Assembly (NCBI GenBank): GCA_036867785.1
Contig: CP145409.1
Coordinates: 1,488,001-1,552,000, forward strand
From: Plasmodiophora brassicae
Lineage: Eukaryota; Endomyxa: Phytomyxea; Phytomyxea; Plasmodiophorida
DNA: 64,000 bases
Reading direction: 5' to 3'
Shown: in pieces, positions 11,331 to 22,128 of the stretch
Layout: every line of letters starts with the position of its first letter
Position numbering within the stretch: position 1 is the first letter of the stretch
Made by a program: the position numbers and the translations under genes
The notes under the pieces: model-generated
The model's input: only the letters and a program-made list of their open reading frames with translations
Told to the model about the DNA's origin: nothing
The model's database searches: none

Positions 11331-14300
11331 CAGTTTACTCTAATCGACGCGCCGTTGAACCAAAGCTGAGCACGTTCTGAGCGTCTCGTGACAAGGCACC
11401 GACAGTGCTGCAACGTCTTTGGTCCTACGTCACTCATGTATAAGCATGTTGCAGAGAAAGCCAACTGTGAGCGACACTTACACGTCGAACGTCGGCGCAG
11501 GTGATGTAGTCTCTCTGGGTGTTTGTCGACGGAGATCACGCTCGAACACAGCATGTCCGCCAGCGCCTTGTCTTGCAGGACGGAGCTATGCTTGTGAGGC
11601 GAGAGCCGCTCCCTGATCACCTGCAAGAACGTGAAGAGATGATCTTCGCCGTCTGAGCCGGCCCGTAGATCAGCTTGGTCAAATTGCAATGTATGACGAC
11701 CTTTCGATCGTACCTGTTGTGTCAGGCTCGATCATCCTGCCGGCGTCAACGAAAATTTCTTGCGCCCGTGATCTCTGTCGTTTGAGTCGGGACCATAACT
11801 TCATAGCAGGTCGTCTGCATCAGCATGCGAGGAAAAAACAGTACGTGCACACTTAGTCTTACGCATCACAGTGTCCTTTAAAGCCCACTGGTCTCTGGGT
11901 AACTCGAGCTCCCGGCAACCTCTGTCGAGGACACGACGGTGTACATCGTGCTCGACGATTAGCGTGCGTTTCTTCAGTTTTGGATTGATTCTGGACGAAT
12001 GTTCAGCCGCGATGACGACATTCTTTCAGCTTTCGGAAGTCACTCGAGTTGTACTTACCGGAGGTACTCCTCTTGCACGATCTCGATCATCCGAGTCCGT
12101 TTCTCGGTTCGCTTCTTGCGCATGCCGCTCGACTTGAATTCGGCGATCCCAGCGCAGGTCGATAGGTCAAGGAGCCCAGGTCTTTCGTCTGCAGACAACG
12201 ACTCCTCGCTGGCGGTGATGTCTTCCAGAGACGTCCATTCAGCGACCCTCTCCAACCGGCCTTGACGTCCGTCCTGCATACGTGATGGCAATCGTGAAGA
12301 GAACAGTGTGCCGCAGCTTTCATCGCGACGAACCGAAACGCGTAACACCCAAAGAGACTGGCAGTGTATTGGCAGACGGTCAGAGAAGAGTTGCGGACGC
12401 GGACGGCACAGTCACCTGTGACGGGTACCTGGGCAGCAAAGTCAGAGAGCTGCAACTGGACACTGGTAACGTAGGAGACGCGTACGGCCGGGTGCGCCCA
12501 GTCACCAGCAGGCCGCGTCGTCTCCAGGGACCGTAGTTGACAGCGTCGCTGCTGTCATGTTGCCTCGCGGAATGATGCAGACCAGGTTCGCGTCTTTATG
12601 TTGCCGCCCGTGCAGCACTTTCGCTCGTATTGCTACGACATTGTTCGGAACAATTTCGCAGAGCGCCTGCCAAGGTGTATCCTTGGAGCCAGGGGCGTAG
12701 GATCCAACACCGTCAACCGTCGAAACCGCAAAGTTAGTAAAAGTACAAGTTAAAGCGTCTTAACATTTCAAGCACGTGACATACCGAGCACGAATTGGGG
12801 AATGGACAGGCGAAACGGCCCAGCGTTCCTGTGCAGCTGATGCCAACGGTCCACTCTGGCAAGCGCTATAGACGGTGCCTCATCTGGCTGAAGCCCCGCC
12901 CAATGGAGATTAAGCTCAACGAAAGCAGCGATATCGCCAACATAAAGCCCAGATTCCTCGAAGTCCACCAGAAATCGTGAATTGTACGACTTCACGTAGG
13001 AAGAATCGATGGCCTTCTTGCGAAAAATGCATTGGCCTTTGACAACACGGCATCAGAATAAAAGACAACAGAAGAAGAACAACCATACCAATTGAAGCTC
13101 GCGAAGTAGAGCGAAGCGTTTCCGGTAGGCGAACGTTGCCAAACTCAGCTCGTATATGCGGCTGATTCGAGTATGCATCGAATTGCGCAAGACGATGACG
13201 AATTTGGAGGAAGGTTCGAATTTGTCTATGCGATGCCACCTCGAAGCCTCTCACGAGGTTGAAATATCGATGACGCCAGGAATGCGAATCAACCGCCGCC
13301 CATTGCCTCATGGTGATGATATGGACGTGCAACCAGCAGCGCTCCAGAGACGATAAGGTGTAAGTGCCGAATGACCCACGCAGAGAAATTTCCGGGAATA
13401 ATGTGCCACCATTATCGGTACAACTCATGGAAGAAACGTTGCCAAACAGCAGCGGATCGTCAGAACGGCACGTCAGGTTTCCATGCATATCCGCCCTGAC
13501 GAGAGTCGCTGCCATCGCCAGTTGCAGCTTCTTCCCGATGCTGAACGCTTCCGAAACGGTTGATGTCAGGAGCTCCTTCATGAACTTGATCCAGCGTTCC
13601 ATACAATACGTCCACAGAAAGCCATAAACGGGGCCCCAGTATCGTATTATGTCACCGAGATGCGCGAGTGAATGCATCTGATTCCATTTCAATCAAACAA
13701 ATTATGGAGAATGTCTGGGCATAAGTCTTACAGAAATTGTCAGCATCACTGAAGAAATAACAGATTCAAGGCGCGCTAGTGAATCCAAGAACGATTCGGA
13801 CACCCGGTTTAAGTCGGACCTGACAAACGCCTTCGACAGGATCTGAGACGCCCAACGCAAAAATTCGAAGAACATTATCCAGAACTTGACCGCGCGTTCA
13901 CTGGCGTTCCTTTCGAGGATAACTCGATGAATGACCGAATACAATAGTCAAATGCCCACATCGCCGAGTCAACGGATGGAATCTGAAGCTTTCCATGATT
14001 TCTTCGGCGACAGCGGGTTCGCTGGCTTAGAAACTGGGCCCGTCACCCAGACAAGGTCGTGAAGAACGTGGTCCAATTCCCGGGCAAGCGAAGACCATTT
14101 CTTCGAACCGATAACAGCTGCAGGAAATGCTGGGTGACAGTGGATGGCGTATGCTGGAACGTTCGCATCGTCCATGCCAAAATCTCTCTGAACCTGTAAT
14201 CGAACCAATAAGAATTTGCGCATTATGCAGGTGAATGTTGGACCTGGCGACACCTTCTGGTTGTACATTGCCTCTCCACGACCCCCATAGAAATCGACCA

Positions 14301-15928
14301 TATGGAGTAATCGTGGGATAACACGCGAGCAGAGTGCGTGCATCGGATCGTGTACATAGGATGACGCATGACCAGGGCGACACAGTAGGTCGACAGAGAA
14401 GATGTCGCGATATGGAGCCCGCAACCCGCCACGATCCTCCCGCCTTCGCGACGTCATGCGTTGGAGCATCTCTTCATCGAACTTTGGCATCACATCCGAG
14501 CGAAGCTCTTCGAGCGTCCGGAGATCAGCGGGGCGTTCATCTGGGCTCATACCCTCGACCCTTTGTAGAAACGCGGCATACTTCTCGGAGCCCTAGCAAC
14601 CCATACGTCAGATGCACGTCCTCGGGAGGTTTTAATACTTACGGAATGTTGAACATCTGGACTGGCATATAGAAACAACCCTGGATATTTCGAAGCGCCG
14701 CACGAACGAACTCTTCTGCCCCTGACGTGGCATCTGTTGCAAGAGTCGAGTTTCCCGCTCTGGCATGTATGCGTAACGGTACAAAATTCGACGTAGTCCA
14801 TCACCTACTCGATATATTAGATATGCCGTTAGACATAGAGCGATTGCCATTACCATCGAAGCAAACGTGCAACGAACCACTTGACGACAAGACTTAAATG
14901 CATCGTATACCACAAACCCATAATGATACATTATGTTCAGCTCAAATGCATCTAGGCGAAGAAAATTTCGTCGATGGGCTTTGGCAATATTTGGGATCAA
15001 GAAGACCGGTTGCATCAGCCCAACGTTGCAACGGACAGCTGCTGGCAACCCCAGAACAATCTGTACGAGCGGTACAACCGATCTTGATCCCCATCTGAGG
15101 ACATCCGTACCGTCAATCATTGAAGAAAGGGCCAGAGGGAACTCATCGGATCGCATGCACCGCCGCATGAAATCTGCATACCGCACAGAGAAGTATGCCC
15201 CATCGGTCCAGTCACGGAAGGCATCGGCTGGCTCGTCGAGTTGACTGATATGCCTAGCGTATTCTTCGTTCAGCTGTTGAGCAAACGTTTCTGACCGGAA
15301 CAGCGATTGGAGGAAGAGAATGCGGGAAAAATAAGGAAATGGCTCCGAAATAGCACAGCAAGCGTTACCAGGCGCGTTCGTGTCCGCTGGCCAGATATGG
15401 CCCTCGGAACATACACGATAAGTCAGGAAAGGTACGGCTAGGCCGAGGTCGAGGAGATGCCTCCGCAGATGAGCGACAGAGGCGATACCGAAGTTTGTGC
15501 TGTTTCGTGACGATATGAAATCGTCAAAATCGCCGATGTCGATGCCTCTCGAGGTCGCGTATTAGTGAACCTACAGGGGTAGGATATTGTCAATCTGGTT
15601 TCAGCATCCTTGCACAGTGCACCTTACCAGCGCGTTATGCTTCTCAACCAACTTCCTCGACCTTTCACAACTAATCTTCAGTTGGCTGTCCACAGCCTCG
15701 TAGGAAAGCTTGGCACGAATGGCCTCGTCGAAAACATCAACGGCGTCCATGTCCAGTTCGTCAATTGCCACGGGCACCAGACGAGAGTTCATATGCGCCA
15801 TAAGATGATCGTAGAGCGCAAGCTCGGCCATATATCCACCCTCGTTGTCACGACGCCAATCGTCGAACGCATCGGTGTTTTCACGAGCAGCAACGTCGAG
15901 GAGTGCAGGTCGAATGTCGAATGGCTTG

Positions 15929-16045
15929 TGTGGCATATATTAGGGCTCATGCCATAGAGCAAGGGCGGCTCGGATTCCGGACTCCGTGAGCTGTGGTCGA
16001 GGCTAGATAAACAGACTGCATATTGCCTAGCCGGAATACGACACA
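15929..16045 (+). repeat. 5' LTR of Gypsy C
   Basis: 117 bp from TGTGGCATATATTAG to ATACGACACA, identical to the right copy. The segment just inside does not start with the TGG complementary to a tRNA 3' end, so the primer system is not obvious. The AGGCTAGATAAACAGAC part could include regulatory or polyadenylation signals. Confidence 0.93.
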
Positions 16046-16074
16046 GTGATCACTGTAGTCACGTACGAAGGTCG

Positions 16075-19000
16075 ATGGCTGCAGGGGCGACGCGCGAATC
16101 GGTGTCGATGATCGACGAGGACTTGACTGAGGTTACAGCGCGACTAGATGCGCTGCAGCCGGTGGTCGAGAGCGGTGACGAAGACCACTCGGTCTACGAA
16201 TACCCGGATGAACAGTCGGGACTGCAAGACGGCAACAGCGCTGTCGACGCAGCCCGCATCGCCAGCATAGCCAAGGTGGACAAGGCGGCCAAGGCCCCTG
16301 AACTCAGGCTATGCGACGGTAAAAGCATCAACAAGTGGTTTGATGCTCTGAAGCGACACACAGAGTACCTTAACAGATTGGGCGTACTCCGGAGTCGTGC
16401 ACCGCTTCGGGAAATGATCGACGAGGATCTGCTACCAGTTCTCCTACGCAGCGCGGGTGAACTTCACTGGACCTCGGAAGACGTTCCCGATGACGTTATC
16501 GAGCGGATGCTACGTGGCTGGCAGATGGCCCAGGCGCCTGCTCAGAGCGGATCATACTGGACGTACTTCGACTCTCTGCGCATGAACAAAAGCATCCAAG
16601 ATGCTAGGGCGCGGGTGCTCGACTATGGTCGACAGCTGGTGAAGATCGTCAAGGACCGTAACCTTGGGGAAATCTTCTCGGGGGAGAAGGGACTCAAGAA
16701 GAAGGTCGACATCCTCATGCAGGGAATCTACCCCCCTGAGCTCAAGACGCGCATGAAGGAGCTGCTGGAAACGACTGAGAAGCACCTCAAGTCGGATCCG
16801 GACGCGTTCTTCAAGCGTCTTGAGGAGAAAGCTATTGCTTTCGACGAGGTGCGGCGTGCACAGAGCATGTGCCGTCTCGATGGTGCATCGCGACAGACTG
16901 CGATCGCGCAACGCAGCGCCCTCACCATCCCCAAGAAGAGGAAGGAGAAGGAGCAGCCCACGCCGGCGGAGGAACAAGCCCTCAAGAAGCTGAAGCGTGG
17001 CAAAGAGGAAGGCGAAGTGCCCCAATGCTGGTTCTGCAAGGGCGAGCACCGCCTAAGGCAGTGTCCCAAAGCGACCGAGGACCAGAAGGAGCGCATCGTC
17101 AAGAAGCTGCGAGAGGCGCGCGAAGCGCGCAAGGAGGCGCGCCCCAGCAGCAGCAGCAATGCCAATAAACCGCAGGATGGCGGCTACATGCGAGTGTCGA
17201 AAGCAGACACCCGTTTAGAAAGTAGCGCTGAGCGGCATGGCGACAACCAGATCGTAGTTGGCGTAGGAAAAACAGACGGCAAGTGGCCGGGCATCCTTGA
17301 CAGTGGAGCTGAGCGCACGCTGATGCCGATGTCGATGGCCATGCAAATTGCCGAATTGGATCCAAACACAGACATGAGAGAACTGGAAGCGCCAGTGACA
17401 CTGATTCTAGCCGACAGTGAGCAAGCAATTGGGAAAGCCACCCACGAAATCAAAGTGGACTTGTCGCTGCAGACACGTGCTGGGAAGCTGCAAATTCCTA
17501 AGCACACCTGTCTTGTATGGGATGTGCCAGCAGAACATATCTACTTGGGTCTCGATTTGCTTGAGGACCTTGGAATAGATCCAGCCTCAGCTCTGGAGCA
17601 TTTGATCGCAAATCAGCAAGCAACCAGCGACAACGAATCGCTAACTGATGATCAGATGTACGAAGATGTTGAAATAGGAGACATCATTCCAGAGGACATA
17701 CGTGAAGGCATCAGAGAAGCGATCGGCCGATCCATCAGCAATGGGCTTCCACGACGGTGGAGAAGAAAGCTCACGAAGTTAGCCTTCAGGTATTGGAACG
17801 TATTTCGAACTAAGCTGGGACCCGACCCGCCGGCGAAGGTAGCGCCTTTCAGGACAAAGCTGAAGGCCAACGCTCGCAAAGTGCGATGTAAGGCGAGGCG
17901 GTACAGCAAGGAACAGAGCGAGTTCCTACAGCAGTTCGTGACTCTGTTGGAGAAATATGGGCTTATCTACGAGAACCCCAACGCTGAATGGGCATCGCCT
18001 GTTGTGGTTGTACGAAAGCCTGGCAACAGAGGATGGAGAATGTGTGTTGACTTACGGGAGGTCAATGCCATGTGTGAGGCAACTGCTTGGCCAATGCCGT
18101 TTCTGGAAGCCATTGTACAGCACCTAGCCGGGTCGAAGTACTGGTTCAGCCTTGACGCATTCAAGGGGTTTTGGCTAATGCCACTGGCCGAAGAGTGCCA
18201 GGAGCTCTTCTCATTCATGACAGATAGGGGAGTTTACACACCAACACGATCGATGCAGGGTGCGCTAAACTCGTCGCCACAATTCCAGGGCAGCATCACA
18301 GGAATCTTCAAGGAGCTCCTGATGCGTGCCATCATTATCTGGATTGACGACATTCTCGGTCATGCAGCCACTGAGGAGGAATGGTACAGTGTATTAGAAA
18401 GGACACTGCAGTTGGCCGACAAGCACAACCTGAAATTCAACATTGCGAAATGTGAATTCTTCCAGAGGGAGGCGAAGTTCGGGGGACGCATATTCACGCC
18501 TGAAGGGGTGTCGCATGACCCAGACAGAATTCGGACGTTGCAACAGATGCAATATCCCAGAACCGCAGCGGATCTGCAGCAATTCTTGAATGCGGCTCAG
18601 TGGATGAGCAGGTCCATCCCCGAATTCAGCAGAATCGCCCTTCCTTTGCAGCAGATCTTTGAGAAGGCCATGAAGAACCAACCTATGCGCACAAAGTCAG
18701 TCGCGCAAGGCGTTCAACTGAAGAAACATGGTTGGGGTCAAACCGAGGAGAAGGCGTTTGACGAGCTCAAAGAAATCATTGGGCGGAACACGCAGTTGAA
18801 CTATCCACGCCAGGACATGATTCAGTGTGTGTTTTCGGATGCGAGCAAATTCCACAGGGCCGGCATGGTCACGCAGATACCCATGGAAGATGCAGATCTA
18901 CCAATATGGGAGGCGCGACATGAACCGCTGGGCTTCTCGGGACACAGATTCGCAGGTAGCGAATTGAATTGGGCAACCGTTGACAAGGAAGCCAGCGGGC

Positions 19001-21171
19001 TGCTCGATGTCATCGAGAAACTGGATTATTTGCTGCAGACGGGGAAGCCATTCCGCCTGTACACAGACCATAAGAATCTCCAGCACATATATGACCCACG
19101 GAAGTGTACCCAACCGACTGCAGAGCGCTTAGAACGATGGGGCATGAAGTTGAGGAAGTACAACTTCGAAATATACCACATTCCGGGGATCAAGAATGTG
19201 TGGACCGACCTTCAGACAAGGTGGGGTGTGGACGCCAACACACGGGGAGAACACGATCTTGAGGAGCAAGCCCTCACTGGCCGAGTGAAACCGGAGGATT
19301 GTGTGAACGTCTTCAGGATCATTCAAGTGCAGAGTATCCGGGATGACCAGAACGATCAGCCTGCGGCTGTGGGTAGTATCCGGGCCTCGCCTGCGGCTAT
19401 GCACAGTATCCGGGAGGATCGGGATGGGCAATCTGGTCAGGATGGTCAGCCTGCGGCTGCGTGCAGTATCCGGGCTTCGCCTGCGGCTGTACACAGTATC
19501 CGGGAGGATCAGAATGATCAGCCTGCGGCTATGCATGCTAGTGAAGCAGCGAATTGGGAAAGTGCAAGTGGCAGATTCAGGGTCCAGCCGACTCTGAATG
19601 ACAAGCTAACCTGGCCGACAGTCGCAGAGATTGTGCGTCAACAGGATGAGCTACTGGCAGAGGATGAGAAGACTGGACTGACGAGAAACGCAGAGGGACT
19701 CTGGGTCAACAGTCAGGGACAAGCGATCATTCCACACGCCGACACTGACCTTAGAGTAAGGTTGACAGTGATCGCGCATGCTGGTGGACTAGCCCACAAC
19801 GGAATGAACGTGACGACCAACATCCTACAGGAGCAGTTCTACTGGAAGGGAATGAGAAACGACGTGGAGCGCATTTGCAAAGGATGCTTACACTGTCTCC
19901 CAACCAGAGGAGGGAACATCATCCACAGGCCATTGGGGAAGGCGTGTCATGCAACAGCACCGGGACAGGTCGTACACATGGATTTCTTGTACATCATGCC
20001 GACCAAACAGCAGGTCGCCCATGATTTCAAGTGGGTCCTAGTACTCAAAGACGACTTCTCGGGTCTGGTGCATCTGGTACCTGCAGCGGTGCCAGACACG
20101 TTAGTAACCGTGCAGACCCTAATGGAATGGAGTTCAAAATCCGGCACGCCCGACATACTGGTGTCCGACCAGGCAGCGTACTTCATGTCGGAACTCATGC
20201 GGGAGTACAACAAGCTGTGCGGTGTCGAGCAGCACTGGACAACAGCATGGACTCACTTTCCAAATGGAACTGTAGAAGTTGTCAATAAGCACATATTGGC
20301 ATTGTTCCGAGCAATCTGTTCTCACCTGAGGTGGCAGAAAGAGGAGTGGCCGTGGCTGCTCAAACTCGTTGAGTATACACTCAACCACCGTCCTCAGAAG
20401 AGACTAGGATGGCGAGCGCCAATCACAGTCCACACCGGCAGGAAGAACGACACACCATTGAACAGAATTCGATGTGTGCGGCATCTGACCGGAGAGCTCG
20501 TGCGGCAGAAACCATTGGCAACTGAGGAAATCGTCAAGTTGACGGATGAACTCATTGATGCATTAGTGATGATGCACAAGGAAGTTGCCGAGGGAACAGA
20601 AGCCGAGAGAAGCAACCGAAGACAGAAAACTTCAGAAAGCAGACTGAAGATTAACTTCGGGTTGGGCGATTATGTCCTGATCAGCAAGGAGCTGGTACGG
20701 GCTGGCGAAAAATTGTTTCTGAAATGGAAAGGCCCATATCAGATTATCAATGCTGAACGTGGATACGTATTCGAAGTGAAGAACCTGGTCAATGGTGACA
20801 CCCGAATCGTACACGGAAGCAGAATGCGGCTATACGCGGACAGCAACCTCAACCTGACCGAAGAACTCAAAGCACAAATCGCGTATGACAACTCCACATG
20901 GGAGATAGACGGCATCAGCGACGCGAGAGTCAACAACAGCAACCAAACTGTGGAGCTACTGGTGCGATGGCGAGGATTCAGTGACGATGAAGCATCGTGG
21001 GAGCCGGCGCAAGTGATAATTGAGGACGCCCCATCGATGGTCAAAGAATTCATCAGCGAGAACCCACAACACGCACTGGTGGAACAGTTAGCGAACATGC
21101 TGGGTGACGAAAAGCAAGCCAAGAACACGAAGCGGCGCAGGGGCGCGAACGGCCAGCGGCGCAGGTCGTGA
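16075..21171 (+). CDS. Gypsy C gag-pol polyprotein (1,698 aa, single frame)
   Basis: The ATG at 16,075 lies 29 bp after the LTR. Domains: gag (about residues 1-310); a zinc knuckle CWFCKGEHRLRQC near residue 320, spaced CX2CX3HX4C rather than CX2CX4HX4C; an aspartic protease (ILDSGAERTLM, about 410); reverse transcriptase (about 640-800) with active site IWIDDIL; RNase H (FSDAS, YTDHKNLQHI, about 920-1,020); a repetitive linker (about 1,085-1,160); an integrase HHCC domain (HAGGLAHNG, CKGCLHC, about 1,240-1,285); an integrase core with VLKDDFSG, VSDQAAYF and NGTVEVV; and a chromodomain (VRWRGFSDDEASWEPA, about 1,630-1,645). Protease presumably cuts the single precursor. No ribosomal frameshift is needed between gag and pol. 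Confidence 0.93.
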   Translation: MAAGATRESVSMIDEDLTEVTARLDALQPVVESGDEDHSVYEYPDEQSGLQDGNSAVDAARIASIAKVDKAAKAPELRLCDGKSINKWFDALKRHTEYLNRLGVLRSRAPLREMIDEDLLPVLLRSAGELHWTSEDVPDDVIERMLRGWQMAQAPAQSGSYWTYFDSLRMNKSIQDARARVLDYGRQLVKIVKDRNLGEIFSGEKGLKKKVDILMQGIYPPELKTRMKELLETTEKHLKSDPDAFFKRLEEKAIAFDEVRRAQSMCRLDGASRQTAIAQRSALTIPKKRKEKEQPTPAEEQALKKLKRGKEEGEVPQCWFCKGEHRLRQCPKATEDQKERIVKKLREAREARKEARPSSSSNANKPQDGGYMRVSKADTRLESSAERHGDNQIVVGVGKTDGKWPGILDSGAERTLMPMSMAMQIAELDPNTDMRELEAPVTLILADSEQAIGKATHEIKVDLSLQTRAGKLQIPKHTCLVWDVPAEHIYLGLDLLEDLGIDPASALEHLIANQQATSDNESLTDDQMYEDVEIGDIIPEDIREGIREAIGRSISNGLPRRWRRKLTKLAFRYWNVFRTKLGPDPPAKVAPFRTKLKANARKVRCKARRYSKEQSEFLQQFVTLLEKYGLIYENPNAEWASPVVVVRKPGNRGWRMCVDLREVNAMCEATAWPMPFLEAIVQHLAGSKYWFSLDAFKGFWLMPLAEECQELFSFMTDRGVYTPTRSMQGALNSSPQFQGSITGIFKELLMRAIIIWIDDILGHAATEEEWYSVLERTLQLADKHNLKFNIAKCEFFQREAKFGGRIFTPEGVSHDPDRIRTLQQMQYPRTAADLQQFLNAAQWMSRSIPEFSRIALPLQQIFEKAMKNQPMRTKSVAQGVQLKKHGWGQTEEKAFDELKEIIGRNTQLNYPRQDMIQCVFSDASKFHRAGMVTQIPMEDADLPIWEARHEPLGFSGHRFAGSELNWATVDKEASGLLDVIEKLDYLLQTGKPFRLYTDHKNLQHIYDPRKCTQPTAERLERWGMKLRKYNFEIYHIPGIKNVWTDLQTRWGVDANTRGEHDLEEQALTGRVKPEDCVNVFRIIQVQSIRDDQNDQPAAVGSIRASPAAMHSIREDRDGQSGQDGQPAAACSIRASPAAVHSIREDQNDQPAAMHASEAANWESASGRFRVQPTLNDKLTWPTVAEIVRQQDELLAEDEKTGLTRNAEGLWVNSQGQAIIPHADTDLRVRLTVIAHAGGLAHNGMNVTTNILQEQFYWKGMRNDVERICKGCLHCLPTRGGNIIHRPLGKACHATAPGQVVHMDFLYIMPTKQQVAHDFKWVLVLKDDFSGLVHLVPAAVPDTLVTVQTLMEWSSKSGTPDILVSDQAAYFMSELMREYNKLCGVEQHWTTAWTHFPNGTVEVVNKHILALFRAICSHLRWQKEEWPWLLKLVEYTLNHRPQKRLGWRAPITVHTGRKNDTPLNRIRCVRHLTGELVRQKPLATEEIVKLTDELIDALVMMHKEVAEGTEAERSNRRQKTSESRLKINFGLGDYVLISKELVRAGEKLFLKWKGPYQIINAERGYVFEVKNLVNGDTRIVHGSRMRLYADSNLNLTEELKAQIAYDNSTWEIDGISDARVNNSNQTVELLVRWRGFSDDEASWEPAQVIIEDAPSMVKEFISENPQHALVEQLANMLGDEKQAKNTKRRRGANGQRRRS
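19325..19545 (+). repeat. in-frame minisatellite in the Gypsy C linker
   Basis: Repeats of a GCCTGCGGCT...AGTATCCGGG pattern encode alternating QPAA and SIR-containing units (SIREDQNDQPAA and similar) between RNase H and integrase. Units vary in length but keep frame. Gypsy B has a comparable expandable linker in another position. Confidence 0.75.
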
Positions 21172-21479
21172 ATGCACGTGGAGGCATGGGAAGGACGACT
21201 GGGTTTTTAGACGTGGTTTTAGCGGGTGCGAGCCTCGCAGTGCCTTGGGCAAGCCGCTCATGGTCTCAGGGCCGGCCGGTCGTCATCGCGAAGAGCGCCA
21301 GCGACGACAGGTGTCCCGTCACAGCCATGACGGGACAGGGGAAAACATAACCCACGGTGAATGATTTCCACGGCATTTTTGACAGTGCGGTCGCCCATGA
21401 GGAGTGCAACGAAGCAGATCTACTCTGGACAACAGGCTCAAGTCAAGGATCCGGGGGGCACTTCTGTGAAGGAGGGGAG
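21172..21479 (+). other. 3' untranslated region of Gypsy C
   Basis: About 310 bp lie between the stop and the 3' LTR, with no supported gene. The final purine run GGAGGGGAG directly before the LTR is a good polypurine tract, the priming site for plus-strand cDNA. Confidence 0.75.
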
Positions 21480-21596
21480 TGTGGCATATATTAGGGCTCA
21501 TGCCATAGAGCAAGGGCGGCTCGGATTCCGGACTCCGTGAGCTGTGGTCGAGGCTAGATAAACAGACTGCATATTGCCTAGCCGGAATACGACACA
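21480..21596 (+). repeat. 3' LTR of Gypsy C
   Basis: 117 bp identical to the 5' LTR, preceded by the polypurine tract and followed by the GCTTG target-site duplication. Confidence 0.93.
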
Positions 21597-22019
21597 GCTT
21601 GACTCGTGGTGCATCATCAGGTCCCTCGAGTTCGAGCTGTGGCGGGCGGTCATCGTCATTCACGAGTTCAACATCATCACCGCCAGACATGGCATCTTCA
21701 TTGTGGCGACGTCCAATCCACTGACGCAGGAAATACTCATTTCCGTCACCCTCGTCCGGCAGTTTCGCTTCGCCGTCATCGCTGGACTCCAACCACTCCC
21801 GAAGAAAGAAGTTGTCATCGACGTCATGGGTGACTTGGCCTCGACACCATCGCCGCGCCTCGCCCCCACTGCGTGATCATCTGCCGACGACTTTTCCTCC
21901 AGTGCGGCGTTCACATCACGTCTCATCGGCGCGAATCACACGCTGGACCAACTGATACCCGCGTTCGTTGCGGAGTGCGTGGTACCACTTTCAACTCCCA
22001 TGACGATCCGGCCGCACAG

Positions 22020-22128
22020 AGAATTGGATCCTGTAACCGGTTGCTGTGACTGCAAGCTGTCCCGAATTGACCGAAATTGACATTCTCTGTAAGGTTGACC
22101 TGAATTTGACGCGGAATTTTTCCCAGTG
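22020..22128 (-). repeat. CACTA right terminal and subterminal repeats
   Basis: The outermost bases, reversed, are CACTGGGAAAAATTC, matching the left end. Inside lie several short near-repeats of the form GAATTGACC, GAAATTGAC and GAATTTGAC between about 22,060 and 22,112. They are the likely counterpart of the left subterminal array. Confidence 0.7.

Larger units (their letters stand above)
15929..21596 (+). mobile_element. Ty3/Gypsy element C, looks whole and young
   Basis: A 5,668-bp chromodomain Gypsy has identical 117-bp LTRs, one uninterrupted gag-pol frame, and a 5-bp target-site duplication GCTTG on both sides (15,924-15,928 and 21,597-21,601). It interrupts the N-terminal coding part of the CACTA transposase in the opposite orientation. 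LTR identity means insertion is recent on the scale of this locus, and no breaks are visible. It is the youngest datable insertion in the left half of the window. Confidence 0.93.
11801..21888 (-). pseudogene. CACTA transposase gene (TNP2 / Transposase_21-like), interrupted by Gypsy C
   Basis: Read from the right, an acidic N-terminal part lies at about 21,888-21,601 and continues after Gypsy C at 15,928-15,604. Family landmarks follow: SSMIDGTDVLRWGSRSVVP (near 15,110), CNRCHVRGRR (near 14,720), HDPMHALCSRVIPRLL (near 14,350) and MHSLAHLGDIIRYWGPVYGF (near 13,670). Likely introns of 49-89 nt sit at 14,805-14,853, 14,554-14,642 and 11,991-12,058. The last joins in phase to an exon ending at 11,801. 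The reading frame crosses the Gypsy C target site without loss. Two TGA codons near 13,948 and 13,969 suggest the gene was already decaying; the tandem-array relative has sense codons there. An open frame at 11,303-11,689 may be extra sequence of the same element. Confidence 0.7.
11083..22128 (-). mobile_element. CACTA (En/Spm-like) DNA transposon, split by Gypsy C
   Basis: The left end reads CACTGGGAAAAATTCAGTG and the right end, reversed, CACTGGGAAAAATTCCGCG: a 15-bp perfect terminal inverted repeat in CACTG form. AAG stands just outside both ends (11,080-11,082 and 22,129-22,131), matching the 3-bp duplication of this superfamily. Subterminal direct repeats lie inside both ends. Without the nested Gypsy C (5,668 bp plus a 5-bp duplication) the element is about 5.4 kb. 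It carries one minus-strand, intron-containing transposase gene, and it splits Gypsy D inside the reverse transcriptase region. Confidence 0.85.
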
